Positions 1 through 6,079 of a stretch of 10,764 nt of DNA are shown here, one piece after another. How positions within the stretch are numbered: position 1 is the first letter of the stretch; the number at the start of each line of letters is the position of its first letter. Source of the stretch: Thermoplasmata archaeon (lineage in GTDB: Archaea > Thermoplasmatota > DAOVMN01). The notes under the pieces were generated by a model. It made no database searches. It saw only the letters and a program-made list of their open reading frames with translations, and was not told the DNA's origin. A program made the translations under genes and the position numbers. The stretch is from the NCBI GenBank assembly GCA_030630685.1, contig DAOVMN010000037.1, positions 1 to 10,764 on the forward strand, given 5' to 3'.

Positions 1-68
1 AACATAGATTCAAAGTCCCCACACATCTCTGAGATGTAAGATGGATATTCTGCGATTGGTAGTGACAT
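1..68 (-). CDS. Possible IS transposase, N-terminal fragment (runs off the left edge)
   Basis: An open frame starts at ATG 68-66 on the minus strand and stays open to the window edge, giving 22 codons that begin MSLPIAEYPSYISEM. From memory this resembles the N-terminus of DDE transposases common in methanogen insertion sequences, which start with a 'LPI-x-EYP-x-Y-V' pattern followed by an acidic/aromatic stretch before the 'YLTGLI' region. Upstream, around 75-115, there is AT-rich sequence with TATA-like ATATAT runs. No RBS of the GGTGA type is visible. If the call is right, an insertion sequence begins just left of the neighbouring SAP-like gene, and its terminal inverted repeat should lie within about 69-120. 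With 22 residues the call is tentative; a chance ORF remains possible. Confidence 0.4.
   Translation of the reverse strand, partial: MSLPIAEYPSYISEMCGDFESM
23..37. repeat. Short palindrome inside the putative transposase start
   Basis: ACATCTC (23-29) and GAGATGT (31-37) form a perfect 7-bp inverted repeat around a single base. It lies inside the open frame of the possible transposase, so it may be coincidental. No function is assigned. Confidence 0.3.
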
Positions 69-120
69 CCAATTCCCCAATATATGGGTGGATCACAATC
101 TTATCTATATATTGCGGTTT

Positions 121-1044
121 TCAAAACGCAAAAGTCCAGTTCGTAATTGCAAAACACATTTTCTCTAACTCTTTTCCCAACTCGTTTTTTGGAACAAAGT
201 AATGAAGGGCATCTATAGGCTTAACATTATTTATTATTGAATTAATAAGTGCTTTATTTGATGTTTGTTTTGGCTTTATTCCAACAGCTTGTAATATCCG
301 CAAGCATCTTTCTTTATTGAAAAATTGCTTATTTCCCAGTAACGTGAGATAAGCCTTTTTTGATAATTGAATGCCCCATCCTTTTTTTATTACATCGGCA
401 ATTTCTTCAGGAATGACAAAATATTTATCTTTGTCTTCACCAATAATTAGCAATAATAAATGTTCTGATTGTAGTGCCCGAGCTACTGCTTTTATTTCTT
501 CTGCAGTATGGAAATTACTTTCATAGCCGTCTTCATAAGGTTTTGGAAAAATACCTAATTTAGATTGTAGCATCCAGTGTTCTTCAAGTGTGATATTCAT
601 TTTCTTTCTAAGGGTCTGTAAAATATTTTCTTCATCCTCCGTGATATCATTATCTTTTTTCCATGCACCTTCTAATATCGTGTAATATATGTCAAATAAG
701 TTAGCTTTTGGTACGTTTTTGTTGAACAAATCATTCTGACCATCTTTCAAAATACTTTGTTCAAATGCAATGACTTTTTCATAAAGATTCTTTGATTTGA
801 TTCTATAATTTCTTTCTTCTAAAATAATTTTTATAATTATGGGTTTCAATATTCGTTTTAATCTATCCTTTTCTAACAAGTTTAGGTTATTTTGTACACT
901 TCTAAGGATTGTGTCTAATTTATCAAGTAGCTCAATTTCAATTTGATTTGTATCTTTTTCATTTCGATTATCAACAATAGCAGTAGCATATTTCCTGATA
1001 ACACTTAATGATGATACTTTTTCCAAGCATTCTTTCAATTTCAT
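121..1044 (-). CDS. Hypothetical protein with TerB-like middle and SAP-like C-terminal region
   Basis: This encodes a 307-aa soluble protein with no signal peptide or membrane segment. The start is placed at ATG 1044-1042 because GAGAGGA lies just upstream; the open frame extends to a TTG at 1068 without an RBS. Residues 1-115 look helical and charged, possibly coiled. Residues about 118-165 (ending EEHWMLQSKLG) resemble TerB/tellurite-resistance-like helical domains, with an acidic 'DNDITEDEE' loop. Residues about 181-220 look like a small winged or helical unit containing VIPEEIADVIKKG. Residues about 247-271 (CLRILQAVGIKPKQTSNKALINSII) match the SAP pattern of hydrophobic helix, 'LG(I/L)', then a 'K-x-x-LI' helix, a fold often used for DNA binding. 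The gene is far more AT-rich than the right-hand genes (8 G/C in bases 781-840). It abuts a possible IS, which suggests accessory DNA. The function is unknown; the domain calls are by eye. Confidence 0.75.
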   Translation of the reverse strand: MKLKECLEKVSSLSVIRKYATAIVDNRNEKDTNQIEIELLDKLDTILRSVQNNLNLLEKDRLKRILKPIIIKIILEERNYRIKSKNLYEKVIAFEQSILKDGQNDLFNKNVPKANLFDIYYTILEGAWKKDNDITEDEENILQTLRKKMNITLEEHWMLQSKLGIFPKPYEDGYESNFHTAEEIKAVARALQSEHLLLLIIGEDKDKYFVIPEEIADVIKKGWGIQLSKKAYLTLLGNKQFFNKERCLRILQAVGIKPKQTSNKALINSIINNVKPIDALHYFVPKNELGKELEKMCFAITNWTFAF

Positions 1045-1167
1045 ATACGTCCTCTCAGGTGCTCTCAATAATAATTATTTTTATTAATTCCTATATCTCA
1101 TATTTAACTATTTCCCTTGAGGTTGTCAAATCTTCAGTGGTAAATCGAGTTTCTCTCATCTCCCGCG

Positions 1168-1205
1168 TGTGAAAAAATCACAATAAAATACTCTGTTTTT
1201 TCACA
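1168..1205. repeat. Perfect 10-bp inverted repeat (hairpin)
   Basis: TGTGAAAAAA (1168-1177) and TTTTTTCACA (1196-1205) are exact reverse complements around an 18-nt loop. One arm of a second, weaker repeat, AATCACA (1176-1182), pairs with TGTGATT (1230-1236), so two alternative stems are possible. It lies between divergent genes, so it could be an operator or a remnant of the repeat element next to it. A transcription terminator is less likely because neither flanking gene ends here. Confidence 0.5.
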
Positions 1206-1232
1206 TCCAGATTGAACAATTCATAGACCTGT

Positions 1233-1267
1233 GATTTCTCGGCGATCTCTGCGCCTCCGCGGTGAAA
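1233..1267. repeat. Dispersed intergenic repeat copy (CTCTGCG/CCGCGGTGAAA type)
   Basis: The stretch contains CGATCTCTGCGCCTCCGCGG followed by TGAAA. I recognise this wording from a short intergenic repeat seen many times in unrelated environmental bacterial and archaeal genomes ('...ATCTCTGCGTCTCCGCGGTGAAA'). It contains the palindrome CCGCGG. It is non-coding here and sits beside the 1168-1205 inverted repeat. The identification is from memory; copy number in this genome is unknown. Confidence 0.5.
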
Positions 1268-1347
1268 CCCTAATACCACTCACTTTTTGACAGTCTCTTT
1301 GAATTCACGGAACACAGTCCCAGCTTCTCCCGAGCGCAAACAGCAAA

Positions 1348-1385
1348 CCTTTTAACCGAGTATTCATCTCCCATCTCTCAGGTGA
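1348..1385 (+). promoter_or_regulatory. Promoter and ribosome binding site of the PH-domain gene
   Basis: A TATA-like CCTTTTAACC (1348-1357) lies about 25 nt before AGGTGA (1380-1385), which is a good Shine-Dalgarno match to the archaeal 16S 3' end and sits 4 nt before ATG 1390. This fixes the start codon and implies a very short 5' leader. Confidence 0.5.
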
Positions 1386-1389
1386 AAAC

Positions 1390-2049
1390 ATGATCTCCCC
1401 AACAGACAATGAGAAAGAGGGCGAGTGGATAGGGCTCAACCCCACGGTCCAGGGCTACTGGATAGTAAAAGGGATCCTCATCATTACATTCATCATCTTG
1501 GTTTCTTTTGTTCCCTTCATCTTTGAGCTCTCTTTACCGACCTTCGTTGCGGTACTGGTCATCCTCCTGGCAATTTCCTATGGGCTGATAGTTCTCTGGT
1601 CCGTTCTCTTCTATCATAGATACATCTACAGCATCCGGGACGACGGGGTGTACATCAACCGCGGGATCTGGTTCAAGTCCAACAGGACCATCCCTTACGA
1701 GAGGGTGCAGCACATTGCTGTCACACGGGGTCCGCTGGAGATCATATTCGGAATCCATGACATCAACATCTTCACAGCAGGGACCAGCTCCATGGGCTCC
1801 TCTGCTGCGAGCAGGGGGATGTTCGGTGCGGAAGGCTTCATCCCAGGTCTTAAGGACCCCGAACCCCTGCGAGGGGATATCTGGGAGCGGGTGAAGTTCA
1901 GCAAGTCGGGGAGCGGTCTCGGGGATGAGGTCAGCCCACCAACAACCTACCGACCTCCTGTGTCTGGAACCGATACTGCAATCCTTGAGGAGCTGAGGAT
2001 GATTCGCGGGCTGTTGGAGAGGGTTGTAGAAAAAGGGGAAACGGAGTGA
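1390..2049 (+). CDS. Membrane protein with bacterial-type PH domain (YdbS/bPH2-like)
   Basis: This encodes 219 aa. Two hydrophobic segments at about residues 22-46 and 51-75 form a helical hairpin anchoring the protein in the membrane. A bPH2 domain follows (about 76-135), with the family signature: 'Y-x-I-x-x-x-G-V-x-I-x-x-G-I-W', then 'R-x-I-P-Y-x-x-V-Q-x-I' (IPYERVQHIAVTRGPLEIIFGI) and 'I-F-TAGTSS'. After it comes a Gly/Ser/Met-rich insert (131-160), a Pro/Ser linker (175-195) and a C-terminal amphipathic helix (196-215, LEELRMIRGLLERVVEK), probably a coiled coil. Single-copy bPH2 proteins of this layout are widespread in archaea and bacteria, and no specific biochemical role is established for most. 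It stands alone, convergent to the protease gene. The domain call is firm; the function is unknown. Confidence 0.88.
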   Translation: MISPTDNEKEGEWIGLNPTVQGYWIVKGILIITFIILVSFVPFIFELSLPTFVAVLVILLAISYGLIVLWSVLFYHRYIYSIRDDGVYINRGIWFKSNRTIPYERVQHIAVTRGPLEIIFGIHDINIFTAGTSSMGSSAASRGMFGAEGFIPGLKDPEPLRGDIWERVKFSKSGSGLGDEVSPPTTYRPPVSGTDTAILEELRMIRGLLERVVEKGETE

Positions 2050-2053
2050 AAAA

Positions 2054-2110
2054 GAGCAGCATATCGGGGGCGAAGCCGCGAAGTGGCGTAGCCGCATACC
2101 TGTGTTATCT
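2054..2110. repeat. Paired triloop hairpins between convergent genes
   Basis: Two near-identical units occur 16 nt apart: GGCGAAGCC (2069-2077) and GGCGTAGCC (2085-2093), each a 3-bp stem with a 3-nt loop and each followed by GC. The outer sequence (GCAGCATAT near 2057-2065 and ATCTGCTG near 2108-2115) is a loose inverted repeat. The segment fills the gap between the 3' ends of the PH-domain gene and the protease gene, so it could help terminate transcription from either side. It may equally be a copy of a dispersed hairpin-type repeat like the one at the right edge. Confidence 0.4.
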
Positions 2111-2139
2111 GCTGTTGTGGTTCTTCCTTTAAATTATAT

Positions 2140-2772
2140 TCAATCTTCAAAAAGAACTTCATCATTATTAAAAGCAAATATTGCCCTTTTGCATATAGAC
2201 CTCATAAGAGCCATACCCATCAGGTATTCTTCTTCCATCTCCAAAATCTCTACTTCACTCAAACTTAAAGTATTCACCATAACATCACTAACATAGACAC
2301 TTACCGGATAAACTACTCCTCCAGCAAGGGTTACTGTATCTTCACCAAGATAGTCTCTATCAATACCTTGGATAACTTCTTTATCTAACACGATAGACCC
2401 TGAGAAGCCAGTATCTGCTATAAGTTCTAATGGTCGAACGTTGTTAGGAGTCGAAGACACGAGATGTAGATTTCTATTATGGACGTAGCCTTTTACTGTC
2501 GGAAAATAGTCTTGGTGGATGTATCCCTGCAGATTAATGCTCTTGAGGACATGAACCGAAGGATAACCAACTCTAACGAAAAAGAATACTGCCTTGGGCC
2601 GGTTCTTTGCCTCTCGCCCCTTTTTGGCAGCCTCTACCACAGTTTTCCCATAAAAAGTCTCGCCGGTCTGGGGATCCACAGCGGCAATGTAGCCCACCTT
2701 ATCCGAACCCTTAAAATTAATCAATCTCTTTACAGCTTCTTCAGCTTTTGATGAAAGTTTTAGTTTTCCCAT
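2140..2772 (-). CDS. Retropepsin-like aspartic protease with DUF5678-like N-terminal domain
   Basis: This encodes a 210-aa soluble protein. Residues about 24-78 (DKVGYIAAVDPQTGETFYGK followed by an 'EAAKKGREAK' helix and a 'FFFVRVG' strand) resemble DUF5678, a small domain often found with archaeal clan AA aspartic proteases. Residues about 110-192 form the protease-like half: ADTGFSGS (119-126) is the catalytic D-T-G loop with Asp120, and YLMGMALM (183-190) matches the hydrophobic 'LIGM-x-LL' segment near the C-terminus. Retropepsins act as dimers, each chain giving one Asp. It resembles the AF_0612-type archaeal family; substrates are unknown to me. The start ATG (2772-2770) overlaps the end of the small upstream gene by 13 nt, suggesting translational coupling. 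In this arrangement the small partner could be a substrate, inhibitor or regulator, but that is inference. Confidence 0.8.
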   Translation of the reverse strand: MGKLKLSSKAEEAVKRLINFKGSDKVGYIAAVDPQTGETFYGKTVVEAAKKGREAKNRPKAVFFFVRVGYPSVHVLKSINLQGYIHQDYFPTVKGYVHNRNLHLVSSTPNNVRPLELIADTGFSGSIVLDKEVIQGIDRDYLGEDTVTLAGGVVYPVSVYVSDVMVNTLSLSEVEILEMEEEYLMGMALMRSICKRAIFAFNNDEVLFED

Positions 2773-2924
2773 AATCTTACCCCTTCTTGATTATCCCCAT
2801 ATCTTAAATCATTAATAAATTTTTGCATAGTCTTAATTTTGCCCGCAATTTCCGATAACTTTGGTATATCTGCGGTACTTTGTATGTCATCCCAATATGG
2901 CGTTATATCTGCAATATTGCGCAT
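2760..2924 (-). CDS. Small hypothetical protein upstream of and overlapping the aspartic protease gene
   Basis: A 54-aa product beginning MRNIADITPYWDDIQSTAD is preferred. The open frame extends upstream to codon 2993, but a TATA-like box (ATTATAAA read on the plus strand, 2974-2981) lies inside that extension, about 50 nt before ATG 2924, and AAGGCGGGT just before this ATG could serve as an RBS. The protein is mixed acidic/basic with a probable helix over residues 18-40 (DIPKLSEIAGKIKTMQKFIND), and no known motif. Its TAA stop lies inside the protease gene start, a 13-nt overlap typical of coupled two-gene units. I do not recognise the family. Confidence 0.55.
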   Translation of the reverse strand: MRNIADITPYWDDIQSTADIPKLSEIAGKIKTMQKFINDLRYGDNQEGVRLWEN

Positions 2925-2973
2925 ATACCCGCCTTTGGCAGAACCTCTGCATGTAAATTCCCTTCTACTTTTG

Positions 2974-2981
2974 ATTATAAA
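2974..2981 (-). promoter_or_regulatory. TATA-like box for the small-protein/protease operon
   Basis: On the minus strand this reads TTTATAAT, a close match to the archaeal TATA box. A start about 25 nt downstream (near 2950) would give a leader of roughly 25-30 nt before ATG 2924. It lies downstream of the radical SAM gene end (3021), so the two-gene unit probably has its own promoter. Confidence 0.5.
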
Positions 2982-3020
2982 GATTTGCTTCACATCGGGG
3001 AAGAATAATATCGATCAACC

Positions 3021-4520
3021 TCACAGCCCGCTCTTTCTTAGTGCATTCCTTGCGAGTCTTAGGTAGATGTGCGGCTCCTTTATGACCTTTAGCCACAACC
3101 TTGGTTTGAAAAGCTGCACCAAGATCAATTTCCGGTAGAAGCTCTTCCCCCACTTCGCCAGGTCTTCGGGTGAGAAGTCCGGGGTCTTGATGAGCCCCTT
3201 GCCGTACAGGCGGGAGGCGGCAATAAGGTTCTTACTGGTTGGTTCCTCGACAAAGTATCCGTTCTCCTTGCAGATATCGTACAGCCGGGTGCCGAGGAGC
3301 GGGGAGGCAATCCCTACCGATGGGTAAACATCGTACTTCCAGTCAAGCCCGAGTGCGAACTTGAAGGTACGCATGATGTGCTCCCTTTTCTCTCCCGGCA
3401 TCCCGATGACATAGAAGGCGGATAGATTGATGCCTTCTTCAAAGCATATCCTGGCGACCCTCTCCACATCATCGAGCCTGAGCTTTTTATCCACCACGTT
3501 GTCCAGCACCCATTGATCACCGGATTCCACACCGATCACAAGGAAGAGACATCCTGCTTTCTTGGCCTTTCGGATGAGGCATCTATCCAGGTTGTCCGCA
3601 CGGATACCGTTGGGTGTGTCCCAGGTGATATCGATACCCCGCTCGATCATCCCATCGAGTATTGCCTCGAAACGTTTTATGTTCAGGGTGAGGTTGTCGT
3701 CCTCGAAGGAGACGTGCTGGATTCCGAATTTGCTCACCATGTATTCGAGATGGTTCAGTACATATTCCGCGGAGTGTGCCCTCCACCCCCTCCCCATGTG
3801 CAGATGGATGGAGCAGAAGACGCAGTTGAAGGGACAGGAGCGGCTGGTGATCATGGAGAGCACACGCTCCGACTTGATGTATGGCCGCTCATTGAAGCCT
3901 TTCTTGTATGCATCGAAGTACACATTCATGTTGAGAAGATCGTACGGCGGGAAAGGGATCTCGTCCAAGTTCTTGATGAATTCCTTTTTTGGGTTCAGGT
4001 GCTCGTTTCCCTCCTTGTCCTGATAGGCAATTCCAGGAATTGTAGAAAGGGGAGTTTTTCCGTCGAAGTGCCTCATGAGCTCTACAATGGTATTCTCTCC
4101 TTCCCCTATAATGGCCACGTCTGCGTGTTTTAGAAGCTCGAAGGGTGCCACCGATGCATGGGGCCCACCCATAATAACCGGAAGATCAGGGAATTCCTCT
4201 TTCACTCTTCTGGCCATCTCGATCGAATTATCCACCTGGCTCGTGAACTGGTTTGTGATCCCCACGAGGTCTGGCCTTTCCTTCCGAACCTCCTGCATGA
4301 GTCCTTCAAAGCTCGTCCCTACATGGATGGTTTCCTCGTTCTCCGAGATGTCCAGTCTATCCCCAAGGGTAAACGCATCTATGAGCTTTGGGTCGTATCC
4401 TTCTTTCTTTAGCATCCCCGCGATGTAGAGGAGTCCAAGGGGCATGCTCACCCTGAGATCCTTATGTGTAAAGCATTTCTTTGGATAGGTGTTGGGCGGA
4501 TTGATCAAAAGGATATTCAT
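3021..4520 (-). CDS. B12-binding/radical SAM protein (BchE-type)
   Basis: This encodes a 499-aa cytosolic protein. Residues 1-165 form a Rossmann-like cobalamin-binding domain, with 'NILLINPP' at the N-terminus, 'MPLGLLYIAGMLKKEGY' (26-42), 'GGPHAS' (118-123) and 'GEGE' (139-142). As in many BchE-type members, no D-x-H-x-x-G cobalamin-ligand motif is visible. The radical SAM core spans about 220-400, with the [4Fe-4S] motif C229-x3-C233-x2-C236 (CPFNCVFC), then 'FEDDNLTLN', 'GIRADNL' and 'VIGVESGDQWVLD'. The C-terminal roughly 90 residues are helical and basic. Members carry out methylations, cyclisations and other radical chemistry on lipids, cofactors or antibiotics; nothing in the context identifies a substrate. 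ATG 4520 has no RBS but has an AT-rich box about 24 nt upstream, suggesting a leaderless transcript. The family call is firm and the reaction is unknown. Confidence 0.93.
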   Translation of the reverse strand: MNILLINPPNTYPKKCFTHKDLRVSMPLGLLYIAGMLKKEGYDPKLIDAFTLGDRLDISENEETIHVGTSFEGLMQEVRKERPDLVGITNQFTSQVDNSIEMARRVKEEFPDLPVIMGGPHASVAPFELLKHADVAIIGEGENTIVELMRHFDGKTPLSTIPGIAYQDKEGNEHLNPKKEFIKNLDEIPFPPYDLLNMNVYFDAYKKGFNERPYIKSERVLSMITSRSCPFNCVFCSIHLHMGRGWRAHSAEYVLNHLEYMVSKFGIQHVSFEDDNLTLNIKRFEAILDGMIERGIDITWDTPNGIRADNLDRCLIRKAKKAGCLFLVIGVESGDQWVLDNVVDKKLRLDDVERVARICFEEGINLSAFYVIGMPGEKREHIMRTFKFALGLDWKYDVYPSVGIASPLLGTRLYDICKENGYFVEEPTSKNLIAASRLYGKGLIKTPDFSPEDLAKWGKSFYRKLILVQLFKPRLWLKVIKEPHIYLRLARNALRKSGL

Positions 4521-4536
4521 GCGCTTAGGTTGGTCT

Positions 4537-4548
4537 CAATATTATTTA
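4537..4548 (-). promoter_or_regulatory. TATA-like box for a leaderless radical SAM transcript
   Basis: Read on the minus strand, CTAAATAATATT is centred about 24 nt before ATG 4520. That is the TATA-to-start distance expected if transcription begins at or near the start codon, and no Shine-Dalgarno sequence lies between them. Confidence 0.45.
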
Positions 4549-4738
4549 GTGTTTGCTTGATCACCGAGCTTTTGCCGGTTTTCCCAAAGGTTTATCTATT
4601 GTTAATAAAACCTCGAAAGTATGCCCGGGAAACACTTATCTCACAGAATTCTCAGCTCCTCTTACACCATAATATTAGAATGTATCAGCGTTGATCTATC
4701 ACGTTTTTCTGGGAGCTAACTTATCATGGAATGAAAGT

Positions 4739-4752
4739 GGGGTGGTAACGTG
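4739..4752 (+). promoter_or_regulatory. Ribosome binding site deciding the GTG start of the methyltransferase
   Basis: GGGGTGG (4739-4745) lies 4 nt before GTG 4750-4752, supporting this start over the in-frame ATG at 4777, which has only AGAAAAG upstream. The 229-bp gap upstream also holds a possible TATA box (ATAATATTA near 4669-4677) and an imperfect inverted repeat, AGGTTT (4588-4593) with AAACCT (4608-4613). Neither is strong enough to call as a regulator site. Confidence 0.5.
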
Positions 4753-6072
4753 CAGGAAAAAGGATATGAAGAAAAGATGAAAACAGTACAAAAAATAATT
4801 ATTGGCGACTCCAGACGAATGGAGGAGGTTAAGGATGAATCCGTTTACTTAATCGTGACCTCTCCTCCGTACTGGCAACTCAAGGATTACGGTATGGAAG
4901 ACCAAATAGGATTCAACGATAGCTATGAAGATTATATCAACAATCTGAACATTGTCTGGAAAGAATGTATCAGAACACTCCATCCCGGCTGTCGTATGAC
5001 CATAAATATTGGAGATCAATTTGCACGTTCCGTTTATTACGGTCGATATAAGGTTATTCCTATCCGTACAGAAATTATTCGATTTGCCGAAACAATGGGG
5101 ATGGACTTCATGGGGTCGATAATCTGGCAGAAAAAAACCACCATGAACACCACAGGGGGAGCAACAGTTATGGGATCGTTCCCATGCCCCAGAAACGGGA
5201 TCGTGGAGATTGATTACGAATATATTCTCCTTTTTCGAAAACTTGGAAAAACTCCAAAAATACAAAGCGAATTGAAAAGGCTCTCTAGAATGTCAAAAGA
5301 GGAATGGAAAACCTTCTTTTCCGGACACTGGTATTTCAATGGAGTTAGGCAAAACAAGCATATTGCAATGTTTCCCGAAGAACTTCCTCGTAGATTGATC
5401 CGAATGTTTACCTTCCCGGGAGAAACCGTTTTAGACCCGTTCCTTGGTAGTGGGACAACAACTCTTGCTGCCAGAAGGCTTGGGAGGAACTCCATTGGTT
5501 ATGAGATGAATAAAGATTACCTTTCAATAATCAAAGAAAAAGTGGGCATTTCCCAGAAGGGGCTCTTCGAGAAGACAGATTTCAAAATAATTTACCAGCA
5601 AGCAAGAGAGACAAATTGGAAAGACGAATTGAAAAAATTACCGTATATTTTTCATGACCCAATAAAGTTTGATAAGAAGATAGATCCCAGAAAGCTTGGA
5701 TTTGGCTCTAAAATCACAGGGAACGAGAAAAATGGTGTTGAAGGAAGATTCCATAGGATAAAAAAGATCGAATCCCCGGAAATAGTTGTATTAGGGAATG
5801 GTGTCAAGGTGCGATTAATTGGGATAAGAGAAAATCTTGAGAAAAGGAAAAGAGCAATTGAATTCTTGAAACTGAAAACCAAGGGACAACAGATTTACAT
5901 GAAATTCGATAGGGAAAAATTCGATTCCCAAGGGAATCTCAGAGCCTATCTGTATCTAAAAAATAAAACGTTTCTGAATGCACATTTAATAAAAAAAGGA
6001 CTCGCAGAAATTGACGAGCAAGATAATTTCATGAAAAAGTCCATATTCTTTTCATATCGAAATAACAGGTGA
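4750..6072 (+). CDS. Beta-class DNA methyltransferase (probable N4-cytosine) fused to SNase-like domain
   Basis: This encodes a 440-aa protein. Motif IV, TSPPY (37-41), precedes the AdoMet-binding motif I, DPFLGSGTT (229-237), with 'GRNSIGYEMNKDY' after it; this order defines beta-class amino-methyltransferases. S-P-P-Y is typical of N4-cytosine enzymes, though some N6-adenine enzymes share it. Residues about 338-425 form a separate domain with a staphylococcal-nuclease (OB) pattern: 'VVLGNGVKVRLIGI', 'AIEFLKLKTKGQQIYMKFD', 'G-N-L-R-AYLYL', 'FLNAHLIKKGLAEID'. Compared with S. aureus nuclease, Arg35 is kept (VRLIGI), but Glu43 and Arg87 appear replaced (the 'YGR' position reads QGN), so cleavage activity is doubtful and DNA binding more likely. 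The endonuclease gene starts 4 nt downstream. The paired MjaI-like endonuclease implies methylation of CTAG, protecting host DNA. The gene is AT-richer than purP, suggesting lateral transfer. Confidence 0.92.
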   Translation: MQEKGYEEKMKTVQKIIIGDSRRMEEVKDESVYLIVTSPPYWQLKDYGMEDQIGFNDSYEDYINNLNIVWKECIRTLHPGCRMTINIGDQFARSVYYGRYKVIPIRTEIIRFAETMGMDFMGSIIWQKKTTMNTTGGATVMGSFPCPRNGIVEIDYEYILLFRKLGKTPKIQSELKRLSRMSKEEWKTFFSGHWYFNGVRQNKHIAMFPEELPRRLIRMFTFPGETVLDPFLGSGTTTLAARRLGRNSIGYEMNKDYLSIIKEKVGISQKGLFEKTDFKIIYQQARETNWKDELKKLPYIFHDPIKFDKKIDPRKLGFGSKITGNEKNGVEGRFHRIKKIESPEIVVLGNGVKVRLIGIRENLEKRKRAIEFLKLKTKGQQIYMKFDREKFDSQGNLRAYLYLKNKTFLNAHLIKKGLAEIDEQDNFMKKSIFFSYRNNR

Positions 6073-6079
6073 TATTGTG
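6067..6079 (+). promoter_or_regulatory. RBS overlapping the methyltransferase stop codon
   Basis: AGGTGAT (6067-6073) includes the methyltransferase TGA stop and lies 3 nt before the GTG start of the endonuclease at 6077. This links translation of the toxic endonuclease to that of the protective enzyme. The weaker GTG start may further limit endonuclease output. Confidence 0.6.

Larger units (their letters stand above)
1045..1389. other. Divergent intergenic region with repeats
   Basis: No convincing gene lies here. The left part (about 1069-1115) is very AT-rich and should hold the promoter of the minus-strand SAP-like gene; TTAATAAA-like sequence around 1075-1090 (read on the minus strand) is the best TATA candidate. 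The middle holds a perfect inverted repeat (1168-1205) and a dispersed-repeat sequence (1233-1267). The right end holds the PH-domain gene promoter. The base composition shifts from AT-rich to GC-rich across the repeat, which may mark the edge of an inserted segment. Confidence 0.6.

Noticed and set aside
1534..2097. 187-aa minus-strand open frame opposite the PH-domain gene
   Set aside because: It is a shadow of the plus-strand gene: Cys, His, Pro and Arg-rich with no domain logic, while the plus frame has two membrane segments, a bPH2 signature and an RBS.
3513..4133. 206-aa and 153-aa plus-strand open frames opposite the radical SAM gene
   Set aside because: The minus strand encodes a complete radical SAM protein with all motifs here; the opposite frames have no recognisable features.
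4588..4613. AGGTTT/AAACCT inverted repeat upstream of the methyltransferase as a controller-protein box
   Set aside because: It is imperfect and short, about 140 bp from the start codon, and no controller-protein gene is present in the operon.
4464..4694. 76-aa plus-strand open frame covering the start of the radical SAM gene and the gap before the methyltransferase
   Set aside because: It begins inside the radical SAM coding sequence, lacks an RBS and has no family-like pattern.
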